In this document: positions 1 to 11,876 of the stretch, piece after piece | How the letters are laid out: every line of letters starts with the position of its first letter | How positions within the stretch are numbered: the first letter of the stretch is position 1 | Source: Pleurodeles waltl | Lineage: Eukaryota; Chordata; Amphibia; Caudata; Salamandridae | Reading direction: 5' to 3' | Length of the DNA stretch: 64,000 nt | Assembly: GCF_031143425.1 (NCBI RefSeq) | Contig: NC_090446.1 | Location: 1,029,049,066 to 1,029,113,065, forward strand | Notes under the pieces: model-generated | What the model saw: the letters and a program-made list of their open reading frames with translations, nothing else | What the model was told of the DNA's origin: nothing | The model's database searches: none | Program-made: the position numbers and the translations under genes

Positions 1-716
1 GAACTAAATGGATGATTTGGTACGGCTCTAGATTTGGCCGTGTCAACGGTTTTAAGGGAATGACAGCCAGCAGGCTCATATGAGGAAGGAAGAGGTGCTC
101 TTGAAAAGAAGCACTGGCAGCTTAGTGAAGAGCATTATTGGAGGACCAAGTGATGCGGAAATCAAGATGTCCTTGTTTTCTTAGTTAGGTGTCCAAGTGC
201 TTTGCAGGGCTTTGTCACCTTAGCTTTCTACTCCCTTTACCTTTTGCACTCCTTGTTCCTTCTTTTCTGCTTCTCAAACTCTTGAACTCCCTAAATCATG
301 ACTTTTATGCATTTCCTATAAGGGCCCTGGATTTTTTTGAACTCTTTTCGCATGAACATTTGATGTGCAACGCTTGAAGAAAAGAAAGCTAAATATGAAA
401 TAAAATAAATGAAAAAAATGGTTTGAAATTATAGTAGGGATGGGCGCAAGAGCATATTTTCTTTGAAAGTCAATGTGTACATCAACTAGTGCCCATTCGG
501 CCTTGGAAATTACTCCTAACTATACACTACTTGCCCAGCCAGGGCACTCCCAGGCAGACTGGGAGCCTTTGCCTGCTCTCTCCAGACCAGCAACTGTGTT
601 GCCGGGCTGGAGAGAGCCTACTGCGCATGTATGTTTGGCCGGCCCGAGTCAAGCACTCCCCTTCTTGTGATCCCTAATGCCCTGCCCCTTTTACTACAGA
701 AACGAAAATAAACATA
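1..716. other. Intergenic DNA, no gene recognised
   Basis: No domain or conserved coding signal is seen. Only short unremarkable open frames occur. The stretch from about 430 to 710 has GC-rich blocks with repeated CCTGCCC/CTGGGAG words that look like an old interspersed repeat, but I cannot name its family. Confidence 0.5.
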
Positions 717-1583
717 GGGGCATATTTAACCTAGTGTTGTGACAAATTTGCTTCATTTTGTTTACGCAAATTCAGTGCAATACTAACTCCATATTTATAC
801 TTTAGCGCTAGACCCATCTAGCACCACATTTATGGAGTTAAAGTTATTTTTTGGACATGGAATCCTACTTTGTGTCAATGAGATGCAAAGTAGGCATTCC
901 CGTGCAAAAAATGACTCTATCGCCTTAGCACCATATTTATCCCCCATGCTAAAATCACACACTGGAGGGAGGAGGTGTCAAAAAAATGTAACGCCTGGGT
1001 CAGGGCAGGCGCTAGGGAACATGTGGGCCTATTTCCATGATGGAACACCATGGAATATGCCCACAGGTGCCCGCCCCAGGGACACCCACACCAGAGGGAC
1101 AGCGGAAGATGGGGCACCCCATCCCAGGTAAGTATGGGTAAGTATTTTTTTTTAAGTGCCATTGGGAGCCCTGAAATGGGCCCCCCTACATGACACTGGG
1201 TGCAATGGCCATGCCCAGGGGACCCTGGTCCCCTGTGCTGGCCATTGGGGTGGTGGGCATGACTCCTGTCTTTTCTAAGACAGGATTCATGTTGTATGGA
1301 TGGTCTTGCATCAGAATATGACTCTAGGCAGGTTGGAGTCTTTTTTTTACTCTAACCTGCCTAATGTCATTTTTTGGTGCAAAACCCCCTTCTTCTGTAC
1401 CGCCAGCCCCACCCCACTCACGTAATTTTTTTTTTTACACTAGCCTACTCTTTGCACCGGCTTGCACGATTCCATAAATATGGTGCCTGGCTGGTGCACA
1501 GAAATGGTGCAAGCCAGTGCTAAACATTTTGGTGCAAAACTGCGTTAGTGCAGTTTTGCACCAAAAAGTATGAATCAGGGCCC
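717..1583. mobile_element. Non-autonomous DNA transposon, family 1, copy 1
   Basis: This 867-bp element begins GGGGCATATTTAA and ends in a diverged inverted copy (TATGAATCAGGGCCC). It is bordered by the dinucleotide TA on both sides (715-716 and 1584-1585), as expected of a TA target duplication. Two further copies of similar length lie at 5894-6757 and 20987-21822. All three share interior blocks: a CAAATTTGCG/GCGTCATTTTTT start, a centre with GTAAGTA...GTAAGTATTTTTTT, CCATGCCCAGGGGAC, and a GTGCAGTTTTGCACCAAAAAGTAT end. The open frames inside are produced by these repeats and are not genes. Confidence 0.72.
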
Positions 1584-1955
1584 TAGTTTATTATCGTTTT
1601 GTCGTAAATGTTTTGCAGCTCCCGCTGCTGGCAGGGGGGTGACGCTCCTCCGCTGTAGCGGAGGAGCCGCGCCTGATATTAAATGAGCTCTCAAACAAAT
1701 TTTACATCTAAAGGCATGCTTGACAAAAAAAATTATCAAGGCTAAAACTAAGAAAAAATACTGTAGAGGGCCAAATTATTGTATGGCGAGAGCAGATGAA
1801 TTACTTTTGTTCTCTGCGTCTCTTGAGATGGGAGCAAGTAGGTGAAATGCTTTGTGTTTTTATCTGCTATATTGTTTTTTATTCCTCTGACACTGTGCTT
1901 ATTAAAATACAAAAAAATCTTCTTGACTGAAAAAAAGAAATGCGTCACTCAGTGC
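1584..1955. other. Unclassified spacer with a short perfect hairpin
   Basis: No gene is seen. At 1644-1667 there is a perfect inverted repeat with 11-bp arms (GCTCCTCCGCT / AGCGGAGGAGC) and a 2-base loop. It sits in a GC-rich patch inside otherwise AT-rich DNA. Its meaning is unknown. Confidence 0.5.
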
Positions 1956-2207
1956 TTAATTTGAGTCTGTGGTTTCCAGTGCGGGGCTCCGGCACTTATT
2001 TTTGGCAACCATATTTTTCTGCCTCAGGCAATTACTGTGAGCAAAAGCACATGGGAAATGCAGAGGGGGAGAAAAATAAAAAAGCGTCGCAAAAGCAGAA
2101 AGCTGCAAAGGTGAGCTGAAGTGGCAGGGGGTGTCTGTAAATGGACTGAAGAGGCCCGAGATGGCTTCAGGTTTACGCTGCTTTAGTATTTCGTGTTCAC
2201 ACATTTA
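1956..2207. repeat. Interspersed repeat X, copy 1, left half
   Basis: This sequence is clearly alignable to 54610-54870: shared GGCACTTATTTTT, TTTCTGCCTCA, GCAGAAAGCTGCAA and CTTCAGG...ACGCTGC blocks in the same order. The repeat continues after the inserted MITE at 2703-2795. It has no recognisable protein. The class is unknown. Confidence 0.75.
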
Positions 2208-2702
2208 GGGGCCTCTTTCACTTTCACTTTGCGTGCGCCCTTTATCACCCCCCTACTGCCACCATGTGTGTGCCATATTTAAATTACGGCGTACCATGGC
2301 GCAGGGTATGGGGCAATATCGTCATTTTTCATGACGCTATTGATGTACCCTGCAGGAGTAGCGCCAAAATGTTGGCGCTACTCCTGCAGAGTACATAGGG
2401 GCCCATTATAAATAATGGAAGCCCCCTTTTAATGCCTGCTCTGAGCAGGCGTTAAAAGTGGCGTAAAAAATGATGAAAGGCCATGTGCCATGATTTTGGC
2501 CCACCTAACGTGGGGATGCCCCCATTGCATCCATTATGCCTGGCACAGGTATAATGTAGAGCACAGTGTTACAAAGTGGCGCAATGCATGCATTACACCA
2601 GTTTGTAAAAATGGAGCACGGATTTTGTTAGGCCACATTTGTCGTAAAAGAAAATCCGCTAATGTGGCGTAAGGTGGCGCTAGGGGCTTATAAGTATGCC
2701 CC
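2208..2702. mobile_element. MITE with TTA target duplication (PIF/Harbinger-like)
   Basis: The 495-bp element starts GGGGCCTC and ends ATGCCCC. It is flanked by TTA at 2205-2207 and again at 2703-2705. The paralogous repeat at 54610-54940 has a single TTA (54868-54870) at the same position and no insert, so the boundaries are supported by an empty site inside this window. The centre is a near palindrome around GTAGCGCCAAAATGTTGGCGCTAC. A 3-bp TTA duplication with G-rich ends fits PIF/Harbinger. There is no coding capacity. Confidence 0.85.
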
Positions 2703-2795
2703 TTAATAGCAGCAGTCGCGTGTTACAGAGAAGAACTTTGGGCACCAGAACGTTTTCATTTACAAATTAAGAAGCGTCACCCTGTTCCATTTACA
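2703..2795. repeat. Interspersed repeat X, copy 1, right half
   Basis: Continuation of the repeat interrupted by the MITE. The order of AGCAG...CGCGTGTT, CTTTGGGCACC and CACGTTTT/ACGTTTTCATTTACAAAT matches 54871-54940. Confidence 0.7.
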
Positions 2796-3600
2796 TTAGA
2801 TGGAACAGCAGTAGCCTTCCTGGGGTGCCTTCAGAGGCATCAGCTCTACGTGCTTCCTACTTCTTTGAGAGATGAGAGGCAGAATAGCGCGCACAACAGC
2901 AGTGTTCTCAGCAACAAATTGGAGGTTGTTGGGGGGCTTAGTTTATTACAAGGGGTCAACCCTATAATGTTAGCAAAGACCAACCAAATTTTGGTTATTC
3001 GGCGTCTCTGGCTGTGGCATAGTCCTGCCACAGTTCAGTGTGCCCCATTGACATCTATAAAATCACAATTTCCAGGTCTAGACTCACTTTACCTCCAAAC
3101 AGGATTCATTTAGTAGAAAGTCGGGTCCCTTCTCACATCTAGAATAGATTCTTCTGATGACATTTCATCTTATATTTGTCCTTTTCATTTTTTTTAAAGG
3201 TGAAAAAATGTCCCTTTTGCTGATTTTGCTTTGACATTAGAACACCTGCTATATTGGTAACAAGCTGGCCCAGTTACAACTCAAGTCGCCTCATTTGATG
3301 ACCCGATAAGGGCTATATGCCCAAGTGGAACATTTCATAGACATGCTCTTTACGAAGATGATTTTTACAGCAAGCAGAGCATGTTAGCCCATTTGGTCGA
3401 AGTAGGTACAACAGAAGGGCCAGAAGTCAAACCTAGTTTACTTGCATTTCTGGCCATGCCAATAAGAATATTGTACGAATAATGCACAATAAATTACATC
3501 ATATTTTCCAAGCCACACCCAAGAGTAAAGAGACAAATTGAAATTGGAAAGTTTGTGTAGTAAATAAATAAATAAAACTCTTTTAAAGCATCCACCACAG
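2796..3600. other. No gene recognised
   Basis: AT-moderate DNA with only short random open frames. No terminal repeats, conserved domain or tandem array was seen. It may be old repeat material. Confidence 0.45.
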
Positions 3601-3604
3601 CTAC

Positions 3605-4077
3605 AGGACTATGGAACTCATTTACAAGGCACATCGCGCAGGCTGGCGCAGCAAGTGCTTTGCTGTGCCGCCCGCGCCACTGGGAAAGGGCAGAAATGCA
3701 CCTTATCTACAAGATGCAGCACATTTCTGTCCTCTCCCCCTGCACTGACGCAAAAACTGCTGCCATGCGACAAGCAGGCACCGTTCAACCATGGTGCTAG
3801 CGTGCCTTTGTTGTGGGGATGCGTGTTTTTGTGCAGGAAGGGACAACTTTCTACACAAAAACAATCACAAGAGGTATTTTCCTCTTTTTTTGTGCAGCAC
3901 ACATAGAGGGGAAAAATGGAGAGAAATAAAGATATTTCTCCCTGTTGAGTCACTCTTACTCCACCCCTGAGCTGGCGTAGGAATCTGACGCGTTCCCAGT
4001 CTTGTAAATCTGGGAATGTGTCAGATTCCCTCAGGTTCCAATGGTGTTGTGTGGGAACACCCCAAGAACAACCATGG
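3605..4077. repeat. GC-richer repeat with a 48-bp hairpin at its right side
   Basis: Base composition differs from the flanks (many GCGC, GGCGCAG and CCGCCCGCGCC words). At 3981-3999 and 4010-4028 there are 19-bp arms of an inverted repeat (GAATCTGACGCGTTCCCAG) with two mismatches, both in the CGCG core and both explainable by CpG decay. It is probably a non-autonomous DNA transposon fragment. No clean terminal repeats or target duplications were found. The 154-residue minus-strand open frame that covers it shows no domain and is not called as a gene. Confidence 0.4.
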
Positions 4078-4079
4078 AG

Positions 4080-4115
4080 CAATTATTTAGATATTCCATT
4101 TGATAACATAAAGAA
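4080..4115 (+). repeat. 36-bp inverted duplicate of Gypsy-1 pol
   Basis: These 36 bases are the exact reverse complement of 4740-4775, which lies inside Gypsy-1 at the RT/RNase H junction. The fragment is isolated from the rest of the element and in opposite orientation, between two other repeat pieces. Confidence 0.85.
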
Positions 4116-4309
4116 TAATGAAAGGGGTCCATATTTACAAGCCCATGAAAAGCCACGCAAGGTGGCTATGCGTGGCATTGTAAATTTGGGCTGGCACACT
4201 GCACCACTGGAGCATAAAAAGTAAAAAAAGACGCTCTGGTGGGGAGTGTGCCGCTAGGGCCTCATAAATTAGGCCCTCAGTTTAATCCAATTCATTACTA
4301 CCTCCAACA
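4116..4309. repeat. Short repeat fragment, probable MITE
   Basis: The block carries paired words such as AAGCCCATG...GCATTGTAAATTTGGGC and ends in GGGCCTCATAAATTAGGCCCTC, which resembles the G/C-rich ends of the other MITEs here. Ends are not well defined. Confidence 0.35.
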
Positions 4310-5885
4310 TCCTCTAATGGCATTCTTCTAGACAATCAACATAAAATTTCTTCCACCTGGCAAATTTTGGACTGCGAAAAAATAGTATTCATGAAGTTTT
4401 GACACTAGTCTTACCAATCTCGCAGACAAATTGCATGATCCACTCCCACTCAGTATGGGCATCCAAGGTTTGTGATCAGTTAACAGTTCAAACCTGCAAT
4501 CCCAGATATACATTTAGAATTATTGTACAGCCAATATGCATGCTAGCGCTTTGTGACCCATGGTGCTGTAGTTGCAGTCACTCGTTTTTAGAACCCTGGA
4601 TGCATATGCCATTGTTTGCACTTTCTCTGACACCTAATGGCTTAAAATGGCACTTAGGCCGTACAAGCTAGCATCCTTAATAATCACAGATGTACAATCT
4701 TCCTGAAATACACTCAATGCAGGGGTCGCTAGAATCATTTTCTTTATGTTATCAAATGGAATATCTAAATAATTGGTCTATAAAAATGTTTGCCCCTTCC
4801 TAAGCAAAACCCTTAGTGGTTACACACAAAAAGTGTGCATAATACTCAGCCAGCCCAAGGAACGAGCAAAGGGCGTCTCTGTCTTTAAGTGGTTTGGCAT
4901 CAATATTGGCACTGATCAGGCACAATTCGGATTTAACCCCCTCAGATGAGACTGTGTGACCTAGGTACTCTAACTCCTCAGTGGCAAATATGCACTCATC
5001 GCGCCTAATGGTCCTTCCCCTCTGTGACAAGATTGACACTACTTTCCTCAGAATTGATTATGTTCCTCAATGATTTTAGCAAATACTAGAATATCATTCT
5101 GATAAGCATGTGCACCTACCACATCCCAAAATGAGTTGCCCAATAATTTTTGGAAATCGCTTGCTGCTGAAGCTAGGCTGAAAGTTAATCTGAGGTACTT
5201 GTATGCACCAAATAGAGTTATCAACACAGTCAGCTCTTGTGTCGAAGCAGTTTGGTGGTAAGCTGATTGTAAATCAATTATGGAGAACCATCTCGCCCCC
5301 TCCCCCAAACTGGAAATTAATTCTTGTATTTTAGGTAGGGGGTGGCAATCCACCACTATGTTTTTGTTTAGGGTGCCCACAACCTTATTTGTCATATTTC
5401 TTGCCAGCCACCACTATAGGTGCAACCCATTGAGAGAAATCACAAGGTACAATGAAGTGTTGATTACAAAGATCGTCTAACATCTATTTGAATTCATTCC
5501 GTACATTAAGTGGAAGAGGACAAACTTTGCATACCACAAGTTGAGCCTGAGGTTTAAGACTTATGTGGTGTTTGAATCTTTTCACTACACCCACTTGTTC
5601 CTGGAATATCTCACTGAATTCACATAAGATGTCTTCAATCATTGCCTTGTTGTTACTAATATAGGCGATTGGCATCTCACCAATGACTTTAAGGTTCTCT
5701 GAATCAGGTTTAAGATACAGACCCATTCTAGCTAGGTCCTGCCAGCCTATTATGTCCCTCTGTTTAACTGCAATGTAAATCTTGGTGAATGTTTTCCTGC
5801 CTAGTCCTTGCACATTTCCACTATAGTGCCCTAGCATGTCTATGTCCTTCTCCCCAAATGCTTTGGGGTCACATCAGCTGGTGTA
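4310..5885 (-). pseudogene. Gypsy-1 retrotransposon pol fragment (RT and RNase H)
   Basis: Read on the minus strand from 5837 downwards, this is a Ty3/Gypsy pol. First comes a post-protease segment (5837-5484: DIIGWQDLARMGL). Then RT (about 5480-5048: SQWVAPIVV, WFSIIDLQSAYHQ, then YQND at the catalytic site where the family has a double aspartate). Then the RT end (5039-4800: YLGHTVSSEGV, FLGLAEYY). Then RNase H (about 4740-4310: DASLYGL, YASRVLK, TDHKPW, RLVSKLHEYYF). Frames are joined only across stops at 5837/5484/5395/5048, so the gene is dead. No gag, integrase or LTR was identified. The 5' side is cut by the MITE at 5894. The lost catalytic aspartate (D to N) is a clear inactivating change. 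Confidence 0.88.
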
Positions 5886-5893
5886 AGCACTAT

Positions 5894-6757
5894 GGGGCAT
5901 ATTTATACTCTGTTTGCGCCGGAATTGCGTCATTTTTTTTTACGCAAATCCGATGCAAAGCTAACTCCATATTTATACTTTGGCGTTAGACCCGTCTAGC
6001 GCCAAAGATCTTGGAGTTTGCGTCATTTTTTTGCGTGGACACCTACCTTGCGTTAATGATATGCAAGGTAGGCGTTCCCGTCTAAAAAATGACTCCAAGG
6101 CGTTTATTTAAAATGACGCACGGGAGTGGGCGGGTCAAAAAAAATTACGTCCAGCCGCTTTTGCGTCATTTTTTAACGCCTGGTCAAGGCAGGCGTTAAG
6201 GGACCTGTGGGCTCGGAAGGAGCCCAGAGGTGCCCTCCCGTGCCACCCTTGCCCACCCCAGGAGGACGCCGAAGGATGGAGGGACCCATCCCAGGGAACT
6301 TAAGGTAAGTTCAGGTAAGTATTTTTTTATTTATTTTTTTGTGGCATAGGGGGGCCTGATTTGTGCCCCCCTACATGCCACTATGCCCAATGACCATGCC
6401 CAGGGGACGTAAGTCCCCTGGGCATGGCCATTGGGCAAGGGGGCATGACTCCTGTCTGTGCTAAGGCAGGAGTCATTTCAATGGGGGTTGGGAGTCAAAA
6501 AAAATGGCGCAAATCGGGTTGAGGCCAATATTTTGCCTCAGACCTGACTTGCCCCATTTTTTGACGCCCAAGCTCCATTTTCCCCTACGCAGGCGCTGCG
6601 TGGTGTGGGTCATTTTTTTTTACGCACACCAGTCAGCTGCGCCGGCTAACGTCATTCCATAAATAAGGCGCCCGCATGGTGCTTTGGAATGGCGTTAAAA
6701 TTTTTGACGCACAACTGCGTTGGCGCAGTTGTGCGTCAAAAAGTATAAATATGGCCC
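5894..6757. mobile_element. Non-autonomous DNA transposon, family 1, copy 2
   Basis: The element starts GGGGCATATTTATACT and ends AAGTATAAATATGGCCC, inverted copies of each other, about 864 bp. Interior features match the copies at 717 and 20987: GCGTCATTTTTT near the start, AGGTAAGTTCAGGTAAGTATTTTTTTA in the middle, and a terminal hairpin ACGCACAACTGCGTTGGCGCAGTTGTGCGT. Flanks read TAT on the left and TTT on the right, so the target duplication is no longer exact. It interrupts or abuts the 5' side of Gypsy-1. Confidence 0.82.
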
Positions 6758-7820
6758 TTTGTCTCCCCAGAAGCACCATCCAGGATTGAACATGAAGATC
6801 AAACGTGGAGAAGCAGGGACTCCTCTGCAGCCGGTGACCTTTACCTCGAGCAATTCACTCAGGCCGAATGTGGTTTAAATACCTATTGCACCCAGGCACA
6901 CCAGTCTGACTCATAGGGAGCTACACCCAGTTTGAGTGACAGGGATGCTGGAGGCTTAAGCAGCTCGTGTCCTAAACAAGCATAGGCCTTAAATAAGCAT
7001 TGGTTCCAACAAGTATTGGTCTTTGTAAACAAGCACTGGTATCTGTAAAACATTCTTATAGAGTTACAACAAACATTGGTCCCTGCAAAGGCAGATGATT
7101 GGCTTAAGAGTTCTTTACTGGAGCACATCCAGTTTTGCAGGCCCGACACCTCACAACAGGCTGGAGAGTATCTGAAATGAAATGCCTAGTGGACATAGCC
7201 ACATTCAAGACCTTCTTCCCCTATGTCGGAACCACAATTATCAGACTGTGTCAGATATTCGACACCTATTCTTTTTTCATACCCAGCGAGGCTGACCTTG
7301 TACTATAGAACAGGTTCGGGCCCACTGAATGGACGGACACTTTAAATGCACATGACCACAACACAGCTGGATGTATTTCAGGATGAAAGCAGTGCCTGCT
7401 GCGCTAGTAAAGTATGGAGACTATCTATGCCAAACATTCCATAGATGACTACGAAATACACCAGAAACCCTTTCATGGATGACGGGCTCCCGCACTGGTC
7501 TCTAGATGACCCTCTATAGAGTACCCCTATGTTTGCTGACTTTAATTTTTGCTCTTTTAAGGTTGAATTCAATTCATGCCAATCAGGTCGACTGAACTGG
7601 CTGCACTTACAGTCACTTATTCTGTTTGCAAGTGTTTAACTTGGTAGAGTGAGGGTTGGGGAATTCCTGATGGGTTTGGGCCGTCAGTATGGGTAGTGAG
7701 TGGGTTGGGGTTGAATTGTTTGAACTTCCGCACAAACTTCTATGCAACACACCTAATGCGCTGGCATGACAGACTGGACTCGCACCCCCGCACCAACCAC
7801 CTCCAACAGACTATGATACC
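6758..7820. other. No gene recognised
   Basis: Contains short tandem-like echoes around 6980-7085 (AACAAGCATTGGT/AACAAGTATTGGTC/AACAAGCACTGGTA/AACAAACATTGGTCC), i.e. about four diverged units. It could be part of an LTR or 5' region of Gypsy-1, but nothing proves it. The last 150 bases lead into the L1-like ORF2. Confidence 0.45.
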
Positions 7821-7824
7821 CAAC

Positions 7825-10680
7825 TAACATGATCGGCAGACAAACTACCTATCCCAACCCAGGGCTTAATTGTCTAACATGGAACGTCAGGGGCCTTGGT
7901 GACCCGTGTAAGAGAAGAAGTATCATTGCATATCTAGATAGACACAATATCTACCTGGCCCTCTCACAAGAGACGTATTTTCATGCTAATGCACATGTGT
8001 ACTTTGCTACACGATGGGCCTCATACTGCCAATTTGCTACATATTCCTCATATTCATGGGGCACAGCCATCTTGGTATGCAAAGGCACAACGTATATGCC
8101 CTAAGAGGCCCAAAATGACCCATAGGGATGATACACTATTACCTGGGGCAAACCGACACAGTCCTCCATCACGATTGTTAATTGCTACTGCCCCAACACA
8201 GATGAACCTTCCTTTTTTGAAAGGATATGGGGTCAAATAGCAGATATTGGCTCCACACACACACTCCAAGGAGGAGACTTCAACTTAAGCCTCAATGTTG
8301 CACTAGATAAGATGACTACTTCTTCTCTCTCCCATGGTTTGGTGCCCGGCACCTTCGCTACATAATGTCGGAATATGACAGAGACAGCTAGCGCTGCCTT
8401 TACCCCCAAAGTAAGGAGGGGACATTTTATTCTGGAGCTCATGCAAGCAGGTCCAGACTGGACTATTGGCTCCTATCCCATGCAACCATTCCATGGATAT
8501 GCAACGTCACTCATTTAGCAGGTACCTACTCGGATCGCTCCCTAGTTCTCCTACGACTGAACCCGCCAGCCCATACTTCACCCCATCATGGTTGGAAACT
8601 CTCGCCAATGCTTATGCTAGACCCCCTCTTAATGGAGGAACTGCGACAAGACATCATGGAATTCTTTGAAAAAAATCAAGACACACTACCTAGGGTGGGG
8701 ATAATATGGGAGGCTTTTAAGATTATGACACTGGGCCTCTACCTGGCTAAGAGTGGAAGAGTGTTCCGAGCCATATGGGACACACTGCAAAATCTGGAAA
8801 GGTCACACTCACACTTTGGAGAAGACCCTAGCAATCTCTCAAGACTCAGGGACCATCCAAAAACTGTGGGCAGCCTTGACTAAGTATCAGGAAAATGCTG
8901 AACAAGAAGGGCTTTATCGCGGTAAATATGCGTGAGTCTGGGTGTACAGGGAAGGAGAACACCCCGGACACGCTCTGGCCACCATGATACATGCATCCCA
9001 CTCTACTAACACTATTCTTGAAATAATGATGCTAATGGCACCGGTAGGAAGGACACTAAAGACATACTTCTGGTGTTTCATGTGTTTGGGGTATATTAAA
9101 TGCAGCTTTACACCTTGACTAGACAACAGGCAGTGGATGTTGATGATTATCTAGGAGATGTTGCATTGGGGTGGCTGAGTGGTGCACAGCGGGAATTTCT
9201 GGCAGCGGATATTGAGGGGGATGAGATCAGGGAAGTCATAATGCAGCTGCAGTCTGGGAAAGCCACAGGAACGGACGGCCTACTGGTGGATTTTTATAAA
9301 ATATATGCTGCGAGCAGCCTATTCCAAGCCAAAGAAAGATGGGATCCTTCTGCTCTCAACGAGAGAAGCTGCTGTTATCAACTTACTTAAGCCCAACAGA
9401 CCAGCTCATGGATGTGACTCATATAGACCACTGTCCCTAAGTAACTGTAATGGTAAAATACTAGGGAAAGTGTTGACCAACCGCCTCAGCCTTTTAATTT
9501 ATTTTCTGTTGAGGCCCGATCAGTGTGGCTTCATCCCTGGAAGAGCCGCTTCTCTTAACCTGTGAACACTTTTTACATTATTGCAGAGTATAGACCCGGA
9601 CCTCTCTGCTGCAGCCATTGCGATTCAAACCCTCACTAGGCATATCTTCATATCCCTGTATGCGGATGACGCCACACTTTATCTTAGAGACACAGCTGAT
9701 ACCATTCGCTGGTCTGGCAAACAACCACGACTAAAATGGGAAATACCCTAGCTTTTTGAACGGGGAGATTTCGAAGCCCCACACATGGACTTATATCATG
9801 CATGCGCTCAAGCACACTATGCTATATATTAGTACCAACCTCCTCCATACATGCCCCACTTTGCTCTAGAACAGGGTTACATTGCCCAACCGCCTCCTAG
9901 ATTTATATAAGCCCTGTAACGAGTCACACAGCACCCCCTAACTCCAGTGTTTCTTGCATGCAAGAGGCGTGAAATAGACTGGCCAAACGGGCAAATAAAC
10001 AACTGCTATATTCACCTGCCATGCCAATTCATCACCAATCCTCCATCCCAGTCACATGTGAAAAGACATGCCAGGCTATGCGGACAAGGGCCGGAGTTAG
10101 CGTATGGGGTAACCTCTATGTGGAGGGTCAATTTGTAGACCGTGCCACACTACTGGCTGAGAAGCCACAGACACCATTAGATGTATTTCTTTTCATCTGC
10201 TTACAACATGACGTAAAAGCTATTACACTCGACTTCCCCAAAGAGCCCCCTAAGATTAACACGTTACACATATTACTCACATCGGAAGGACCACGCCATT
10301 TAGTGTCAATCCTCTATCTGGCAGCACAACAGGAACAACTAATACCGGGTGGTGGGGTCTGGGAGGGTTGGGATAAGGATTTGGCAGCACCCCTAACTGA
10401 AGATCAATGGCTCTACTGCTGTCAACAAATGAGGAGCATCACCTCAAATAGCAGAGTACGCATTATCCATTATAAGTTCCTCCACAGACTATATTACATG
10501 TCGGTGAGACTACATAAACTCAGACTGCACCGATGACAGATGCTCAAGATGTGGATCAGAAGGGGCAGATTTAATCCACTTCGCATGAGAATGCCCCCCA
10601 GTTCAGAGTTATTGGGATGAAATTGAAACAGCGTTGTCACAAATGGTCTCTATACTACTTACCTTTACCCCCCGATAGCA
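7825..10680 (+). pseudogene. L1-like LINE ORF2, internally deleted and frameshifted
   Basis: The plus strand carries a recognisable non-LTR retrotransposon ORF2 in pieces. Endonuclease: about 7850-8300 (LTWNVRGLG, QETYF, VNCYCPN, GGDFNLSL). Endonuclease-RT linker: about 8608-8880 (IMEFFEKNQDTLPRVGIIWEAFK). RT: about 9100-9730 (LQSGKATGTDGLLVDFYK, SYRPLSLSN, LRPDQCGFIPGR, then SLYADDATLYL with the YADD catalytic box). C-terminal region: about 10021-10650 (FLHRLYYMSVRLHKLRLHR and a degenerate cysteine region). Motifs match the L1/Tx1 group. Stops and frame changes separate all pieces, and part of the RT between 9565 and 9640 is missing. No ORF1 or poly-A tail is evident. It is a dead copy. Confidence 0.9.
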
Positions 10681-11500
10681 GTGTCAGCAGACCACCATGT
10701 TTATGACTGCTTTTTCAATAAGGTTTTTTTTTTTTAATGAAGCCAGTTTTCCTTTAAAGAAAACAGGATGCATTTCAAAAATGAAAATGAAAACCTTCTT
10801 TCCTTTTTTCAGGGTAGGCAGTGGATAACTGGATACCAACTCGCAAAAGAGGAATGGTACATTGTACAAGGCCTTTTTGCAGTTGCAAATGACAATTTTT
10901 GCAGTTTGCAACCGCAAAATCGTGTCATACATCTTGCCACTGGTGCCTCTCTCTGAAGTACAGCTTCGGCACTGGAAGAGGCCATGGAGGGCAGAAAGGA
11001 AAATGTATTCCCTTTTGTGCTGTCTTCAATCAGCCCTTTGGCTTACAATGGTCATGGGTTCTTCTTACAAGATTTTGTTGAGGATCATAGGCCGGTTCTT
11101 AAGTGGACCAATCAGTGTGGACATATAGCTGTGTATCTCACTACAATAGAACTAACGTGGAACAAACAACTACAGCCTACACCCCCTGTCCCATTACCCA
11201 GGGAAATACCTTGTATTCCTGGCAGAGAGGACACGGGGAGACCTCTCAGCAGCTGTACAAATTAGAGTAGGGTGCCCTGGGTTACAAAGCCCTCCCCAAT
11301 ATCTTGCTACTGATGCTCACAGTTTTCCTGAGCCAGAGGACAGATATTTGGCATTGCTGCGTTTCTTTTGCCTACTTCTGAAGCCTGGTATTACTGTTGC
11401 ACTCTCTCACCTTAGAATCCAGGCCCTGAATGAGGATGGATTCTGAATAGTCTCTATGCAGAGCATGTTTTGTGTACAATGGCGTTCATGCCCTAAATTT
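10681..11500. other. No gene recognised
   Basis: AT-rich DNA with poly-T at about 10725 and only short open frames. A LINE 3' untranslated remnant is possible on the left. Nothing else is supported. Confidence 0.4.
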
Positions 11501-11504
11501 GCAG

Positions 11505-11873
11505 AATTATTTAGAGGTGATTGATTTGTTTGGGGGACAGTGTGTAAGACAGAGAAGCATGATAGTGGGAGATATTTAAAAGGGGATGAAAAGGATGAAA
11601 GGGATAGCAGAACAACACTCAAGACAGGAGCAGACTAGTAAAAGATGTGAAAAACGTGAGTAAAAGGATGTAAGTAGGAAAGAGAGAAAAAAAGATAATA
11701 GTGTGTAAGACAGTGGAGCAAGCTAGTGGGAGAAATTTAACAAAGAATGGAAACAATTGCAGTTACATGTGAAAGGAAGACAGATAGACAGAGAAACAGG
11801 CTAGTGGGGATGTGTAAAAAGATAGAAAGGAAAGCAGAAATAGAAGCCAAGCAGCAGAACAGTGCAAGGGAAC
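11505..11873. repeat. Purine-rich degenerate tandem repeat, left part
   Basis: Diverged units of the form GTGTGTAAGACAG..GAGCA.G.TAGTGGGAGA.ATTTAA recur at about 11538, 11700 and 11760. The sequence is strongly A/G-biased on the plus strand. The array is split by the MITE at 11877-12337 and resumes at about 12341-12425. Confidence 0.6.
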
Positions 11874-11876
11874 AGA

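Noticed and set aside
3618..4082. 154-codon minus-strand open frame
   Set aside because: It lies in a GC-richer repeat with a hairpin and shows no conserved motif or codon pattern. It is best seen as a chance frame.
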